Assembly (NCBI GenBank): GCA_024684215.1
Contig: JAIKXH010000124.1
Span: forward strand, 1 to 64,000
DNA length: 64,000 nucleotides
Origin: Lachnospiraceae bacterium
Lineage (GTDB): Bacteria; Bacillota; Clostridia; Lachnospirales; Lachnospiraceae
Direction of reading: 5' to 3'
Part shown: positions 10,340 to 20,985 of the stretch, piece by piece
Layout: each line of letters opens with the position of its first letter
Numbering within the stretch: the first letter of the stretch is position 1
The notes under the pieces: generated by a model
Seen by the model: only the letters and a program-made list of their open reading frames with translations
Databases searched by the model: none
What the model was told of the DNA's origin: nothing
Translations under genes and position numbers: made by a program

Positions 10340-11866
10340 ATGGAAAATAGAATACCCGCTGTAAAACTCACAGGTATTTCCAAACGTTTCGGTGCTGTCG
10401 CAGCCAATTCAAATGTAAACATGGAAATATATCGCGGTGAGATACTTGCACTTCTGGGTGAAAACGGAAGTGGAAAAACAACACTCATGAATATGCTTTC
10501 AGGCATATACTTCCCTGATGAAGGAAATATTCAAATTGACGGAAAGCCTGTTACGATTGCGTCTCCCAGAGATGCATTCGAACTCGGTATAGGTATGGTT
10601 CACCAGCATTTTAAGCTTGTGGATGTACTTACTGCGGCTGAAAATATTGTTCTCGGACTTGACGGTAAGCTCGATATTAAAGGCGCAACCAAGAAAATTA
10701 ACGAGATTTGTGAGAAGTACGGATTTGAGGTTAATCCTTCTCAAAAGATTTACGATATGTCCGTTTCTCAGAAGCAGACTGTTGAGATAGTAAAGGTATT
10801 GTTCCGCGGAGCAGAGATACTTATTTTGGATGAACCAACCGCGGTACTTACTCCTCAGGAGACTGAAAAGCTTTTTGATGTACTTAGAAAAATGCGTGAT
10901 GACAATAAGGCTATCGTTATCATCACTCATAAAATGCACGAGGTCGAAAGCCTTTCCGACCGTGTAGCGGTACTTAGAAAAGGTGAATATATCGGCGATA
11001 TGATGACAAAGGATACCAATGCCGAAGAGATGACCAATATGATGGTCGGACGCAAGGTATCTCTTAATATAAGGCGTCCCGAGCCTGTTGGGGTAAAGGA
11101 GAGAATCAGAGTTAAAAATCTGACCGTAAGAAATGAAGAAGGTATTGTAAAGCTCGATAATGTAAGCTTTAGTGCCAACAGCGGAGAAATTCTCGGAATA
11201 GCCGGTATTTCAGGCTGCGGACAAAAAGAGCTTCTTGAGGCTATTGCGGGATTGCAGGTAGTTGAGTCCGGTTCAATTGAGTATATCGAGGACGACGGAA
11301 GCGCAGAAGAACTTATCGGAAAGGACCCCAGAAAGATTCGCGATATGGGAGTGTCTCTTTCATTCGTTCCTGAGGACAGACTCGGAATGGGACTTGTAGG
11401 AAACATGAACCTTGCCGACAATATGATGCTTAGATCTTTTGAAAAGGGCGGTAGTCCTTTTACAGACAGAAAGGCTCCCTATGAGCTGGCAAAGAGCGTT
11501 GTGGAGGAACTCGAAGTAGTTACACCCGGAATTTCCACGCCGGTAAGGCGCCTTTCCGGAGGAAATGTACAAAAAGTACTCGTAGGAAGAGAGATAGCTT
11601 CAGCACCCAGAGTACTTCTTACCGCTTATGCCGTAAGAGGACTCGACATCAACTCTTCTTACACCATTTATGATTTGATCAATAAACAAAAGCAGGCCGG
11701 CGTTGCGGTTATATTCGTCGGTGAGGACCTGGATGTCCTCATGGAGCTTTCAGACAGAATTCTGGTTCTTTGCGGAGGATGCGTCAGCGGAATAGTGGAC
11801 GGACGTACCGCGGACCGTGCACAGATTGGACTTATGATGACAAGTACGGGAGGAAAAAATGAGTAA
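10340..11866 (+). CDS. ABC transporter ATP-binding protein, tandem nucleoside/sugar type (NupA/YufO-like)
   Basis: GENGSGKTTLMNMLSG Walker A; second half GISGCGQKELLEAI and RLSGGNVQKVLVGRE. Confidence 0.9.
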   Translation: MENRIPAVKLTGISKRFGAVAANSNVNMEIYRGEILALLGENGSGKTTLMNMLSGIYFPDEGNIQIDGKPVTIASPRDAFELGIGMVHQHFKLVDVLTAAENIVLGLDGKLDIKGATKKINEICEKYGFEVNPSQKIYDMSVSQKQTVEIVKVLFRGAEILILDEPTAVLTPQETEKLFDVLRKMRDDNKAIVIITHKMHEVESLSDRVAVLRKGEYIGDMMTKDTNAEEMTNMMVGRKVSLNIRRPEPVGVKERIRVKNLTVRNEEGIVKLDNVSFSANSGEILGIAGISGCGQKELLEAIAGLQVVESGSIEYIEDDGSAEELIGKDPRKIRDMGVSLSFVPEDRLGMGLVGNMNLADNMMLRSFEKGGSPFTDRKAPYELAKSVVEELEVVTPGISTPVRRLSGGNVQKVLVGREIASAPRVLLTAYAVRGLDINSSYTIYDLINKQKQAGVAVIFVGEDLDVLMELSDRILVLCGGCVSGIVDGRTADRAQIGLMMTSTGGKNE

Positions 11867-12971
11867 CAATAAAAAACATGAACCTCTCTTTCATATTGTC
11901 AAAAGAGATACAATGACCTTTAAAAAGGCAGTAGGTATCAGATTGCTCGCAATCGTCGCTGCACTTTTACTTTGTGCAATCATAACCATGGTCGTTACAG
12001 GGGAGAATCCTATCAGTGTATACGGAACCATGGGCATCGGAGCTTTCGGTACAGCCAGAAAGACCTGGGTTACATTACAGAATGTTTCGATCCTTCTTTT
12101 GATTGCGCTTGCGCTTACACCTTCATTTAAGATGAAATTTTGGAATATCGGCGGCGAAGGACAGGTCCTTATCGGAGGACTTGCGGCAGCTACCTGCATG
12201 ATCAAACTCGGAGACAAGATCCCCAACGGATTACTTATCTTAATCATGTTTGTCGCATCACTTCTTGCCGGAGGAATATGGAGCGTTATCCCCGCTATTT
12301 TCAAGGCAAAGTGGAACACAAACGAAACACTTTCAACACTTATGATGAACTATATTGCAACTCAGCTTGTTGCATTTTTTACCGTTCTTTGGGAAGTGCC
12401 CAAGGGATCCGGTAAAATCGGTATTATCAACCAGGATACTACAGCCGGATGGCTTCCAAATATCGGAGACGGTTTTACCGGTTCAAAATATCTTTTAACA
12501 ATTATTGTTGCGCTTCTTGTAACTGCCGGAATGTTTATTTATCTTGCCTTTTCAAAACAGGGCTACGAAATATCCGTTGTTGGAGAGAGTGTTAACACAG
12601 CAAGATATGTCGGCATTAAGGTAGAAAAGGTCATTATCAGAACAGTTTTCATTTCCGGAGCAATTTGCGGACTTGTAGGTCTTTTGCTTGTGGGCGGCAT
12701 AAACCATACACTGACCACGACCATTGCCGGCGGTCAGGGATTTACAGCGGTTATGGTTTCATGGCTCGCTAAATTCAATCCCATTATTATGATCTTTGCC
12801 AGCCTTCTGATTGTGTTCTTGTCAAGAGGCGCAGGTGAAGTTGCTACAGGATTTGGATTAAACCAGTCGTTTTCCGATATACTTACAGGAATAATTTTAT
12901 TCTTTATCATCGGATGCGAATTCTTTATTACATATAAGATTTCATTTAAAAGAGGAGGGCATAAGAAATGA
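11859..12971 (+). CDS. ABC transporter permease (nucleoside, YufP-like)
   Basis: WNIGGEGQVLIGGLAAA motif; multi-TM; overlaps the ATPase gene. Confidence 0.88.
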   Translation: MSNNKKHEPLFHIVKRDTMTFKKAVGIRLLAIVAALLLCAIITMVVTGENPISVYGTMGIGAFGTARKTWVTLQNVSILLLIALALTPSFKMKFWNIGGEGQVLIGGLAAATCMIKLGDKIPNGLLILIMFVASLLAGGIWSVIPAIFKAKWNTNETLSTLMMNYIATQLVAFFTVLWEVPKGSGKIGIINQDTTAGWLPNIGDGFTGSKYLLTIIVALLVTAGMFIYLAFSKQGYEISVVGESVNTARYVGIKVEKVIIRTVFISGAICGLVGLLLVGGINHTLTTTIAGGQGFTAVMVSWLAKFNPIIMIFASLLIVFLSRGAGEVATGFGLNQSFSDILTGIILFFIIGCEFFITYKISFKRGGHKK

Positions 12972-13969
12972 TTAATTTTGCTTTACTTATCCCTAAGGCA
13001 GTAGTACAGGGTATTCCTCTTTTATACGGAAGTACGGGAGAAATTCTCACCGAGAAATCCGGAAACCTTAACCTTGGAATCCCCGGAGTTATGTATGTGG
13101 GAGCTATCAGCGGAGTTATAGGTGCATTTTTCTATGAGCAGGGACTTACAAAGGCGGGCGCTTCCGCAAATGGATTTTTAGCCATTATGATTCCCATGCT
13201 TTGTTGCCTTTTGGGGTCACTCCTTATGGGACTTCTATATTGCTTCTTGACTGTTACATTAAGAGCAAATCAGAATGTTACCGGTCTTGCAATGACCACA
13301 TTCGGTGTGGGGTTCGGTAACTTTTTCGGAGGAAGCCTTATAAAGATTTCGGGAGCTGATGTTCCTTCCATAGCACTTTCGACAACAAGTAAGTATTTTT
13401 CTGCAGGACTTCCTTTTGCTGATAAAATGGGATGGGTAGGAAATATATTCTTCTCATACGGATTTTTGGCTTACCTTTCGATTGTTATCGCTGTATTTGC
13501 TGCGATTGTACTTAAAAAGACGAGAACCGGACTCCATCTTCGTGCAGTCGGAGAAAATCCCGCAACTGCCGATTCAGCAGGAATTAATGTTACTATGTAC
13601 AAATACGGGGCAACCTGCATAGGATGTATGATAGCAGGACTCGGCGGACTTTATTATGTAATGGACTATGCATGCGGTGTATGGTCAAATGACGCTTTCG
13701 GAGACAGAGGATGGCTTGCCATTGCACTTGTAATATTTACTATCTGGAAGCCTGATTTAAGTATTTTTGCATCAATCTTATTCGGTGGTCTTTATATTTT
13801 ATATTTATACATTCCTACCGGAATGGACCACATGGAATTGCAACAGCTCTACAAGATGATTCCTTATGTTGTAACACTGGTTGTTCTTGTTATAACCAGT
13901 ATGAGAAACAAGAGAGAGAATCAGCCTCCCGCTTCACTGGGATTACCTTATTTCCGTGAGGAGAGATAA
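12968..13969 (+). CDS. ABC transporter permease (nucleoside, YufQ-like)
   Basis: LLYGSTGEILTEKSGNLNLGIPGVM motif; overlapping ATGA start. Confidence 0.88.
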   Translation: MINFALLIPKAVVQGIPLLYGSTGEILTEKSGNLNLGIPGVMYVGAISGVIGAFFYEQGLTKAGASANGFLAIMIPMLCCLLGSLLMGLLYCFLTVTLRANQNVTGLAMTTFGVGFGNFFGGSLIKISGADVPSIALSTTSKYFSAGLPFADKMGWVGNIFFSYGFLAYLSIVIAVFAAIVLKKTRTGLHLRAVGENPATADSAGINVTMYKYGATCIGCMIAGLGGLYYVMDYACGVWSNDAFGDRGWLAIALVIFTIWKPDLSIFASILFGGLYILYLYIPTGMDHMELQQLYKMIPYVVTLVVLVITSMRNKRENQPPASLGLPYFREER

Positions 13970-14132
13970 TTAAACCGGACGATAATGTTAAAATCAGTCG
14001 GTATAAAAATGCATTTGAGTTAATATACAGTCTTGTATGAGTGGCCGGGGATATGATAAAATATTTAGCTAAGCATGACTTTTTGAAGAGTGTGTTCATG
14101 TATAAATATGAACAAAAAAGGAGAATTGGCAA

Positions 14133-15344
14133 ATGGTTAAAGTCGCAGTACTCGGATATGGCACCGTAGGAAGCGGAGTCGTACAGGTTATAGGTGATAA
14201 CGGAGACCTCGTAAGTAAAAAATCAGGAACAGAGGTTACGGTTAAATATATTTTAGACCTTCGTGATTTCCCCGGAGACCCTTATGAAAACCTTGTGGTT
14301 CATGATTTCAATACTATTTTGGAGGATCCCGAGATTAATGTTGTCTGTGAGACAATGGGTGGGGTCGGAGCTGCTTATAATTTTACAAAGCAGTGTCTTG
14401 CTGCCGGAAAGAGCGTATGTACATCCAATAAGGAACTTGTAGCTAAGCATGGCCCCGAACTTTTAGAGATTGCAAAAGCAAATAATTGCAGCTATCTTTT
14501 TGAGGCGAGTGTCGGAGGCGGTATTCCCATCATAAGACCTATCATGGATGCGTTAAGTGCAGAGAAGATAGAGAGAATTCTCGGTATCTTAAACGGTACG
14601 ACCAACTATATTTTAACCAAGATGGAAAAAGAGGGAGCCGACTTTAATGATGTATTAAAGCAGGCACAGGATCTTGGTTATGCTGAGAGAAATCCCGAAG
14701 CGGATATCGAGGGACATGATGCGTGCCGCAAGATTGCCATTCTTGCTTCTTTAATGCTTGGAAAGACTGTTGATTCCGAAAAGGTTTATACCGAAGGAAT
14801 CACAAAGATTACTTCAGATGATTTTGCTTTTGCATCAAAAGCAGGATATACAATCAAAATTTTAGGCGTCAGCGAAGCTAAGGGTGAAGACTCTGTGCTT
14901 ACTTATGTTTCTCCTTTCTTCATTAAGAAGTCACATCCTCTTGCTATGGTAAATGACGTATTCAATGCGATTTTTGTTACCGGTAACATGGTTGGAGATA
15001 CTATGTATTACGGTAAGGGAGCAGGTAAGCTTCCGACCGCAAGCGCTGTAGTTGCCGATGTTATCGATGCCGCAAGACATGTTGGCAAAAATGTTCCTTG
15101 CTATTGGGATGCTGAGGAAGCTAAGCTTGCAGATATTAAAGATGCATCTTTCAAATATTTTGTAAGAGTTAAGGCTGAGAGTTTAGAGCAGATTAAAGGC
15201 ATCGCACCCGGCGGAAAGGTCGTGGACGGAGATGTAAGTGGACAGGCAGGATATATTACACCGGTTCTTTCCGAAAAAGTATTTGCGGAAATAGCTGAAA
15301 AGCTCGGCGATAATATGCTCGGCAGAATCCGCGTATATTGCTGA
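14133..15344 (+). CDS. hom: Homoserine dehydrogenase
   Basis: VAVLGYGTVGSGVV; GILNGTTNYILTKM; GYAERNPEADIEGHDACRK. Confidence 0.93.
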   Translation: MVKVAVLGYGTVGSGVVQVIGDNGDLVSKKSGTEVTVKYILDLRDFPGDPYENLVVHDFNTILEDPEINVVCETMGGVGAAYNFTKQCLAAGKSVCTSNKELVAKHGPELLEIAKANNCSYLFEASVGGGIPIIRPIMDALSAEKIERILGILNGTTNYILTKMEKEGADFNDVLKQAQDLGYAERNPEADIEGHDACRKIAILASLMLGKTVDSEKVYTEGITKITSDDFAFASKAGYTIKILGVSEAKGEDSVLTYVSPFFIKKSHPLAMVNDVFNAIFVTGNMVGDTMYYGKGAGKLPTASAVVADVIDAARHVGKNVPCYWDAEEAKLADIKDASFKYFVRVKAESLEQIKGIAPGGKVVDGDVSGQAGYITPVLSEKVFAEIAEKLGDNMLGRIRVYC

Positions 15345-15415
15345 TTTTTTTTGAACTTAATACCTCATATTACAGAGGAATAAATATATTTATCCAAGGG
15401 AGATAATTTTTAGTC

Positions 15416-16735
15416 ATGGCAAAGGTAGTTAAATTCGGCGGAAGTTCACTTGCGAGTGCTGAACAGTTTGAAAAGGTCGGAAGCATTATTCGTGCTGAGA
15501 GCGACAGGAGATTTGTCGTTCCTTCCGCTCCCGGAAAGAGATATAAAGAGGATACCAAGGTTACCGATATGCTTTATGCATGTTATGACCTTGCCGAAAG
15601 AGGAAAAGATTTTTCCAAAGAGCTTGCAGAGATAAAGAAAAGATACGATGAGATCATAAAGGGACTTAAACTTAAAATGTCTCTTGATGATGAATTTGTC
15701 GAAATTGAAAAGAATTTCAAGGATAAGTCCGGAAAAGACTATGCCGCTTCAAGAGGTGAGTTTTTAAACGGTAAGATAATGGCAAATTATCTCGGATTTG
15801 AATTTGTTGATTCAGCAACCGTTATCTTCTTTAAAGAGGACGGAAGCTTTGATGCTGACAAGACTCAGGAAGTTTTATCCGCAAAGCTTGCCAATATGAA
15901 AAATGCGGTTATCCCCGGATTCTACGGAGCTTATGCCGACGGTAAGGTAAAGACTTTCTCAAGAGGCGGTTCCGATATTACCGGATCTATAGTTGCAAAG
16001 GCTATTCATGCGGATGTATACGAGAACTGGACTGATGTGTCCGGATTCCTTGTTGCCGATCCCAGAATTATCGATAAGCCCCAGAAAATCGAGATAATCA
16101 CCTACCGTGAGCTCAGAGAGCTTGCATATATGGGTGCCAGCGTTTTACATGAGGATGCTATTTTCCCCGTTAGACAGGAAGGCATTCCCATCAATATCAA
16201 AAATACCAACGATCCCGGAAACAGCGGAACATGGATTGTGGGAAGCACCGGACAGAAGTCTAAATATACCATCACCGGTATTGCGGGTAAGAAGGGCTTC
16301 TGCGCAGTTAATATCGAAAAAGATATGATGAACTCCGAGGTCGGATTCGGCAGAAAGGTCCTTCAGGCATTTGAAGAGAGCAATATCTCATTTGAACACC
16401 TTCCTTCCGGAATTGATACCATGACTGTATTTGTTCATCAGGATGAGTTTATAAACAAAGAGCAGAAGGTTGTTACCGCTATACAGCGTATGGCAAAGCC
16501 CGATACCATTGATATCGAGTCAGATTTAGCGCTTATTGCTGTCGTAGGACGCGGTATGAAGAGTATGAGAGGTACCGCTGCACGTATTTTCTCAGCTCTT
16601 GCACATGCACATATCAATATAAAAATGATTGACCAGGGATCTTCTGAGATGAATATTATCATCGGCGTTGCAAATGAAGATTTTGAGGGTGCAATCAAGT
16701 CTATTTACAATATTTTTGTTGAAACTTGTCTTTAA
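15416..16735 (+). CDS. Aspartate kinase
   Basis: VVKFGGSSLASAEQF; FSRGGSDITGSIVAKAI; C-terminal ACT domains. Confidence 0.93.
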   Translation: MAKVVKFGGSSLASAEQFEKVGSIIRAESDRRFVVPSAPGKRYKEDTKVTDMLYACYDLAERGKDFSKELAEIKKRYDEIIKGLKLKMSLDDEFVEIEKNFKDKSGKDYAASRGEFLNGKIMANYLGFEFVDSATVIFFKEDGSFDADKTQEVLSAKLANMKNAVIPGFYGAYADGKVKTFSRGGSDITGSIVAKAIHADVYENWTDVSGFLVADPRIIDKPQKIEIITYRELRELAYMGASVLHEDAIFPVRQEGIPINIKNTNDPGNSGTWIVGSTGQKSKYTITGIAGKKGFCAVNIEKDMMNSEVGFGRKVLQAFEESNISFEHLPSGIDTMTVFVHQDEFINKEQKVVTAIQRMAKPDTIDIESDLALIAVVGRGMKSMRGTAARIFSALAHAHINIKMIDQGSSEMNIIIGVANEDFEGAIKSIYNIFVETCL

Positions 16736-16763
16736 TATTTTATAGTGGGGAACTTAAGGTTTT

Positions 16764-18524
16764 ATGTCTAAAAAGAAGAACAAGAAAAATAAAAATAATT
16801 CGGTAACCTCTGAGACTGTTGTTGAAAATCAGGATATTCAAAGCACTGGTGAAGAAGCTATAGCAAAAGAGACTGCAGAAAATGCATCAGATAATTCAGC
16901 AGAAGGAGCGAATGCAGTAAACGAAGCAGACGATGCCAAATCCGGTGCTGAAGAAAAATCTGAAACTTCTGAGCCTGAAAGTGATCGCTTTGAGGACAAA
17001 GTAAGAGAAAGCCTTGATAAAGCCGAAGAGGCTGAGGAAAATGTAGAAAAGCTTACAGATGAGGAAGCCGAACCTGGAAGCGAATATTGCACAAAGGCCA
17101 GAGAAGAATATAAAAAGGCTCGTTTAGAGCAGCAAAAGCAGGCTCAGAAAAAGAGTGAAGAACGCAAGGAAGAGCTTGAAAAATCTCCCGAGATGGATGA
17201 GAAACGACTTGCAAGAAGAAAGAGAAGAATCAGAAATCAGGTAGCTTCGTATTTGTCGGTATTCATTTTCTTGGCTGTAGTTATTGTTGGCGGTTATGTT
17301 CTTTTAAGAGTATTTGTGTTTGACAAGACCGGAGATAAACAGCCCGAGGAACCGGTGGTTACCGAGCAGCAGCAGGAGATTATAAATGAGCTTGTAGGTG
17401 AGGAAGAAGAACTCCCCGAGCCGGAGCCCGAACCGGAACCGGTTGTAGAGGAACCCGAGGTTGTGGTTGATGAGGAAGCTCTTGCTGCAGCAAAGCTTGA
17501 CGAGTATATAGATGGTATTATTTCAGGTATGACTTTGGAGCAGAAGGTTGCGGGAATCATTATGACTTCCCCGGAAGCTCTCACAAAGGTTAACCTGGCT
17601 ACCATGGCCGGAAACGGCACTAAAACGGCTCTTGAAAAGTATCAGGTAGGCGGAATAATATATGCGCCTCAAAACGTTGTAAGTCACGATCAGTTTTACG
17701 ATATGATCACAGGTACTATTGGAATGCTTACAAATCCTACATTCCTTGCCATATCTGAAGAGGGCGGACAGAGTCCTCTTGCAAAGGCCGGTTTCTATGA
17801 GGCTGCAAGCACTGCTGCTGAGGTTGTAGAGACAAACGATGTGCAGAATGCATATAATGCCGGAGGAACGATCGGCACCGCAATGGCACAGCTTGGATTA
17901 AATGTAAACCTTGCACCTGTTGCCGACCTTTCAAGTGATAATAACGAAGTTCTTGACGGAAGAACATACGGAAGCGCAGCAACCGAAGCTATGGGATATA
18001 TCAGTTCCATGGAGGACGGACTTGAATCCGGCGGAGTCACTGCATGTCTTAAGTATTTCCCCGGACAGGGTTATGCAACTACGGATCCTGCAAACGGAAG
18101 AACAGTAATTGACAAAACAGAAGAAGAATTCAGAAGCGGTGATTTGCTTATTTATCAGGCATCCATTCAAAACGGAACCAAGATGATAATGGTAAGTAAT
18201 GCAGTGGTTACTGCATTTGATGATTCTGTACCCGCTACATTTTCAGAAAAGGTAGTAACAGAGATTTTAAGGAATGAATTTGGATATAACGGAATCATTC
18301 TTTCCGGAAATCTTGGAGATAAGGCTATCGTAGATTATTACGGAGCTGATGAAGCCGCTATCATGGCGCTCAGAGCAGGATGCGATATGCTTGTTAATCC
18401 CTATGATTTTGAAGTCGCATATAATGGCATTATTGCTGCTGTAGGTGACGGAACCATCTCTGAGGAACGTATAAATGATGCATTAAAGAGGATTTATCGT
18501 ATAAAATATGCAGACAGCATCTGA
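16764..18524 (+). CDS. GH3 N-terminal-domain-like membrane-anchored protein, probable pseudoenzyme
   Basis: K/E-rich N-terminus, one TM, PEPEPEPEP linker, GH3 fold (MTLEQKVAGIIM...LKYFPGQGYAT...NGIILSGNLGDKAIVDYYGADEAAIMALRAGCDML). Confidence 0.8.
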   Translation: MSKKKNKKNKNNSVTSETVVENQDIQSTGEEAIAKETAENASDNSAEGANAVNEADDAKSGAEEKSETSEPESDRFEDKVRESLDKAEEAEENVEKLTDEEAEPGSEYCTKAREEYKKARLEQQKQAQKKSEERKEELEKSPEMDEKRLARRKRRIRNQVASYLSVFIFLAVVIVGGYVLLRVFVFDKTGDKQPEEPVVTEQQQEIINELVGEEEELPEPEPEPEPVVEEPEVVVDEEALAAAKLDEYIDGIISGMTLEQKVAGIIMTSPEALTKVNLATMAGNGTKTALEKYQVGGIIYAPQNVVSHDQFYDMITGTIGMLTNPTFLAISEEGGQSPLAKAGFYEAASTAAEVVETNDVQNAYNAGGTIGTAMAQLGLNVNLAPVADLSSDNNEVLDGRTYGSAATEAMGYISSMEDGLESGGVTACLKYFPGQGYATTDPANGRTVIDKTEEEFRSGDLLIYQASIQNGTKMIMVSNAVVTAFDDSVPATFSEKVVTEILRNEFGYNGIILSGNLGDKAIVDYYGADEAAIMALRAGCDMLVNPYDFEVAYNGIIAAVGDGTISEERINDALKRIYRIKYADSI

Positions 18525-19683
18525 GCTTGAAATTTATATTCATGTTCCATTTTGCGTACAGAAATGCAAATATTGTGATTTCCTTTCTTTTCCAAAGGGA
18601 AAGGAAATCCAATATGAATATCTGTGTGCGCTGTTAAAAGAAATAGAAAGTTTTAAACAAACGGAAGCAGCACATGAGCTTAAAGAAGCTCATATTGTTA
18701 CTTCCGTTTTTTTTGGCGGCGGAACACCGTCTTTGTTTGAAAGCGATTGGATAGACAGAATATTAAATACCATAAGAAAAAATTTTGATATAGACTCTGA
18801 TGCGGAAATAACATTAGAATGTAACCCCGGTACAATTTCAGAGGGCTATTTAAAAAGTATTAGAAAAGCCGGAGTAAACAGGTTGTCTATAGGTCTTCAG
18901 AGCGCTTTGGACAAAGAACTAAAAAACATAGGCAGAATTCATACATATCAGGATTTTTTAAATACATATGATGATGCCGTAAAAGCCGGATTTACCAATA
19001 TCAATGTGGATATAATATCTGCTCTTCCAAATCAAAAAAAGGAAGATATAGATAAGACCCTTGAAAAGATTCTAAGCCTGAATCCAACACCTAAGCATAT
19101 TTCCGCATACAGTTTAATATTGGAGCCGGGAACGGAATTTATGAAACTTTATGAAAAAGGTGAGCTTGTGCTCCCGGACGAAGATGAAGAGAGGGCTTTT
19201 CACTGGAATATAATAGATACTTTAAATAATCGGGGCTATGAGCTTTATGAACTCTCAAACATGGCGATTCCCGGGTATGAATGCAGACACAATATTGGTT
19301 ATTGGACCGGAAAAGAATATATAGGCTTTGGACTTGGTGCAGCTTCATACGTAGGTGATCTGAGATTTTCAAATACAAGATCTTTGGATGAATATTTAAA
19401 GTCTTTTTCCGGTGGAAATATAGGTCCGATATATTCAGAATCTGAAAGACTAACCGGCGGTGATAAAATGTCTGAATATATGTTTTTGGGACTCAGACTG
19501 ACCAGAGGAATTTCTGCTGTAGATTTTAATATTAAATTCGGTCAAGAAATAATGGATATTTTTGGACCGGCAATAGAAAAGCACTTAGATGAAAAACTTC
19601 TAGAAAGAGACGGAGATATGATTAGACTGACGCGCAAAGGGCAGGACGTTGCAAACTACGTTTTCGCAGACTTTATTATATAA
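18508..19683 (+). CDS. hemW: Radical SAM family heme chaperone HemW
   Basis: IYIHVPFCVQKCKYCDF CxxxCxxC; FFGGGTPSLF; 17-nt overlap with the previous gene. Confidence 0.9.
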   Translation: MQTASELEIYIHVPFCVQKCKYCDFLSFPKGKEIQYEYLCALLKEIESFKQTEAAHELKEAHIVTSVFFGGGTPSLFESDWIDRILNTIRKNFDIDSDAEITLECNPGTISEGYLKSIRKAGVNRLSIGLQSALDKELKNIGRIHTYQDFLNTYDDAVKAGFTNINVDIISALPNQKKEDIDKTLEKILSLNPTPKHISAYSLILEPGTEFMKLYEKGELVLPDEDEERAFHWNIIDTLNNRGYELYELSNMAIPGYECRHNIGYWTGKEYIGFGLGAASYVGDLRFSNTRSLDEYLKSFSGGNIGPIYSESERLTGGDKMSEYMFLGLRLTRGISAVDFNIKFGQEIMDIFGPAIEKHLDEKLLERDGDMIRLTRKGQDVANYVFADFII

Positions 19684-19693
19684 GCTTTATGTT

Positions 19694-19753
19694 TGTCTTA
19701 TTTGAAATATCTGTTTTGTTTATTTGAAAAACCTGTTTTATTATCTGAATTAC
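19694..19753. repeat. Three degenerate ~20-nt repeats downstream of hemW
   Basis: tgtcttatttgaaatatc / tgttttgtttatttgaaaaacc / tgttttattatctgaattac. Confidence 0.55.
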
Positions 19754-19869
19754 TGCCATGCGATACTTGATTTTATTTATGCATTTATTATATAATCTAA
19801 ATTGTCAGATTATTTTATCGTATTAAAACTTTAAAATGTGAAAAATAATTCAAAGGCGGGAGCAGATAG

Positions 19870-20985
19870 ATGAAATTTGTCAGAATGGAAAATCTCAAAA
19901 CGGGAATGAGACTGGCCAGACCGATTTATTCTAAAAGCGGCGTTTTACTTTTTGAACGAGATTCACAGCTATCGTCTTCGGCTATAGAGAGCGTGAAAAA
20001 TTTCGGACTTTTGGGGATCTATATTTTGGAGCCCGCTGAGCCGCTTCCTCCGATGTCAGATGAAGATAAAGAGTTTGAGAGATTCCAGACCATGATGGTC
20101 GCATCCATTCAGGATGAACTTGAACGCATTATAAATACCAAACATTCAAAAAATATCTTAAACGTAGCGACGCAAATTATACGTAGCTACGGTCATGTTG
20201 AAAATAAGATTAATTTTTATCAGAACCTTCGAAGCAGAGATGATTTTGTTTCCAGACATTCATTAAACGTAGCAATGTTGTGTGTGCTTATGTCACACAT
20301 ATTAAATCTTCCGCGTGATGAGCAGCAAAGACTCGTTTTTGCGGCTTTGGTACATGATATCGGAAGGTTAAAATCAAAGAATGAAGCGATTTTCGACGTT
20401 ACCGCCGATCAGGAACTAAAGGATGCTTTATACAGAGAGACAACTTCGGCATATGACATTATAGAAGAGGTATTTGCTACCGAAGGGCCGATGATAAAGC
20501 GTATCTGTAATCAGGCATTAAGAGTACAAAAGGACAAGGAAGACGGTAAAGAAGAAACTATTCCCATGGACAGAATGGTAATAGGATCAAAGATTCTTCT
20601 CGTAGCCAATGTTTATGATGAAAAAACCGCTATGAACTTAAGCGGTGAGAGTGAATCAGAAGTTAAAGCAATCAAGGAATTTTTGGACCACCCGGAAATA
20701 TATGACAAGGATGTGGTAAATGCCTTAATTGCTTCAATAAATATCCTTTTCCCGGGTGTTAGCGTAGAGCTTTCTACCGGAGAGAAAGCACTGGTTCTTA
20801 CTGAAAATGTGTTTAATATCTTGCAACCCACAGTGCTTTGCTTCAAGGATAATTCAATACTTGACATGTCACTTAAGGCAAATAATGATATCTATGTTAT
20901 GGATATAATGAAAACTCTTGATAATCGTTATATTATGGACACAGATAAATTAAAAAATTTAACCGGGGGTACTGAAAATGCTTGA
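19870..20985 (+). CDS. HD domain protein, HD-GYP-like with degenerate GYP region
   Basis: HSLNVAMLCVLM...LVFAALVHDIGRLKS; ILLVANVYDEKTA; no canonical HHExxDGxGYP segment. Confidence 0.8.
   Translation: MKFVRMENLKTGMRLARPIYSKSGVLLFERDSQLSSSAIESVKNFGLLGIYILEPAEPLPPMSDEDKEFERFQTMMVASIQDELERIINTKHSKNILNVATQIIRSYGHVENKINFYQNLRSRDDFVSRHSLNVAMLCVLMSHILNLPRDEQQRLVFAALVHDIGRLKSKNEAIFDVTADQELKDALYRETTSAYDIIEEVFATEGPMIKRICNQALRVQKDKEDGKEETIPMDRMVIGSKILLVANVYDEKTAMNLSGESESEVKAIKEFLDHPEIYDKDVVNALIASINILFPGVSVELSTGEKALVLTENVFNILQPTVLCFKDNSILDMSLKANNDIYVMDIMKTLDNRYIMDTDKLKNLTGGTENA

Noticed and set aside
10927-11421. - strand 164-aa ORF inside the ABC ATPase
   Set aside because: Antisense to conserved ATPase codons; serine/proline-rich shadow composition.
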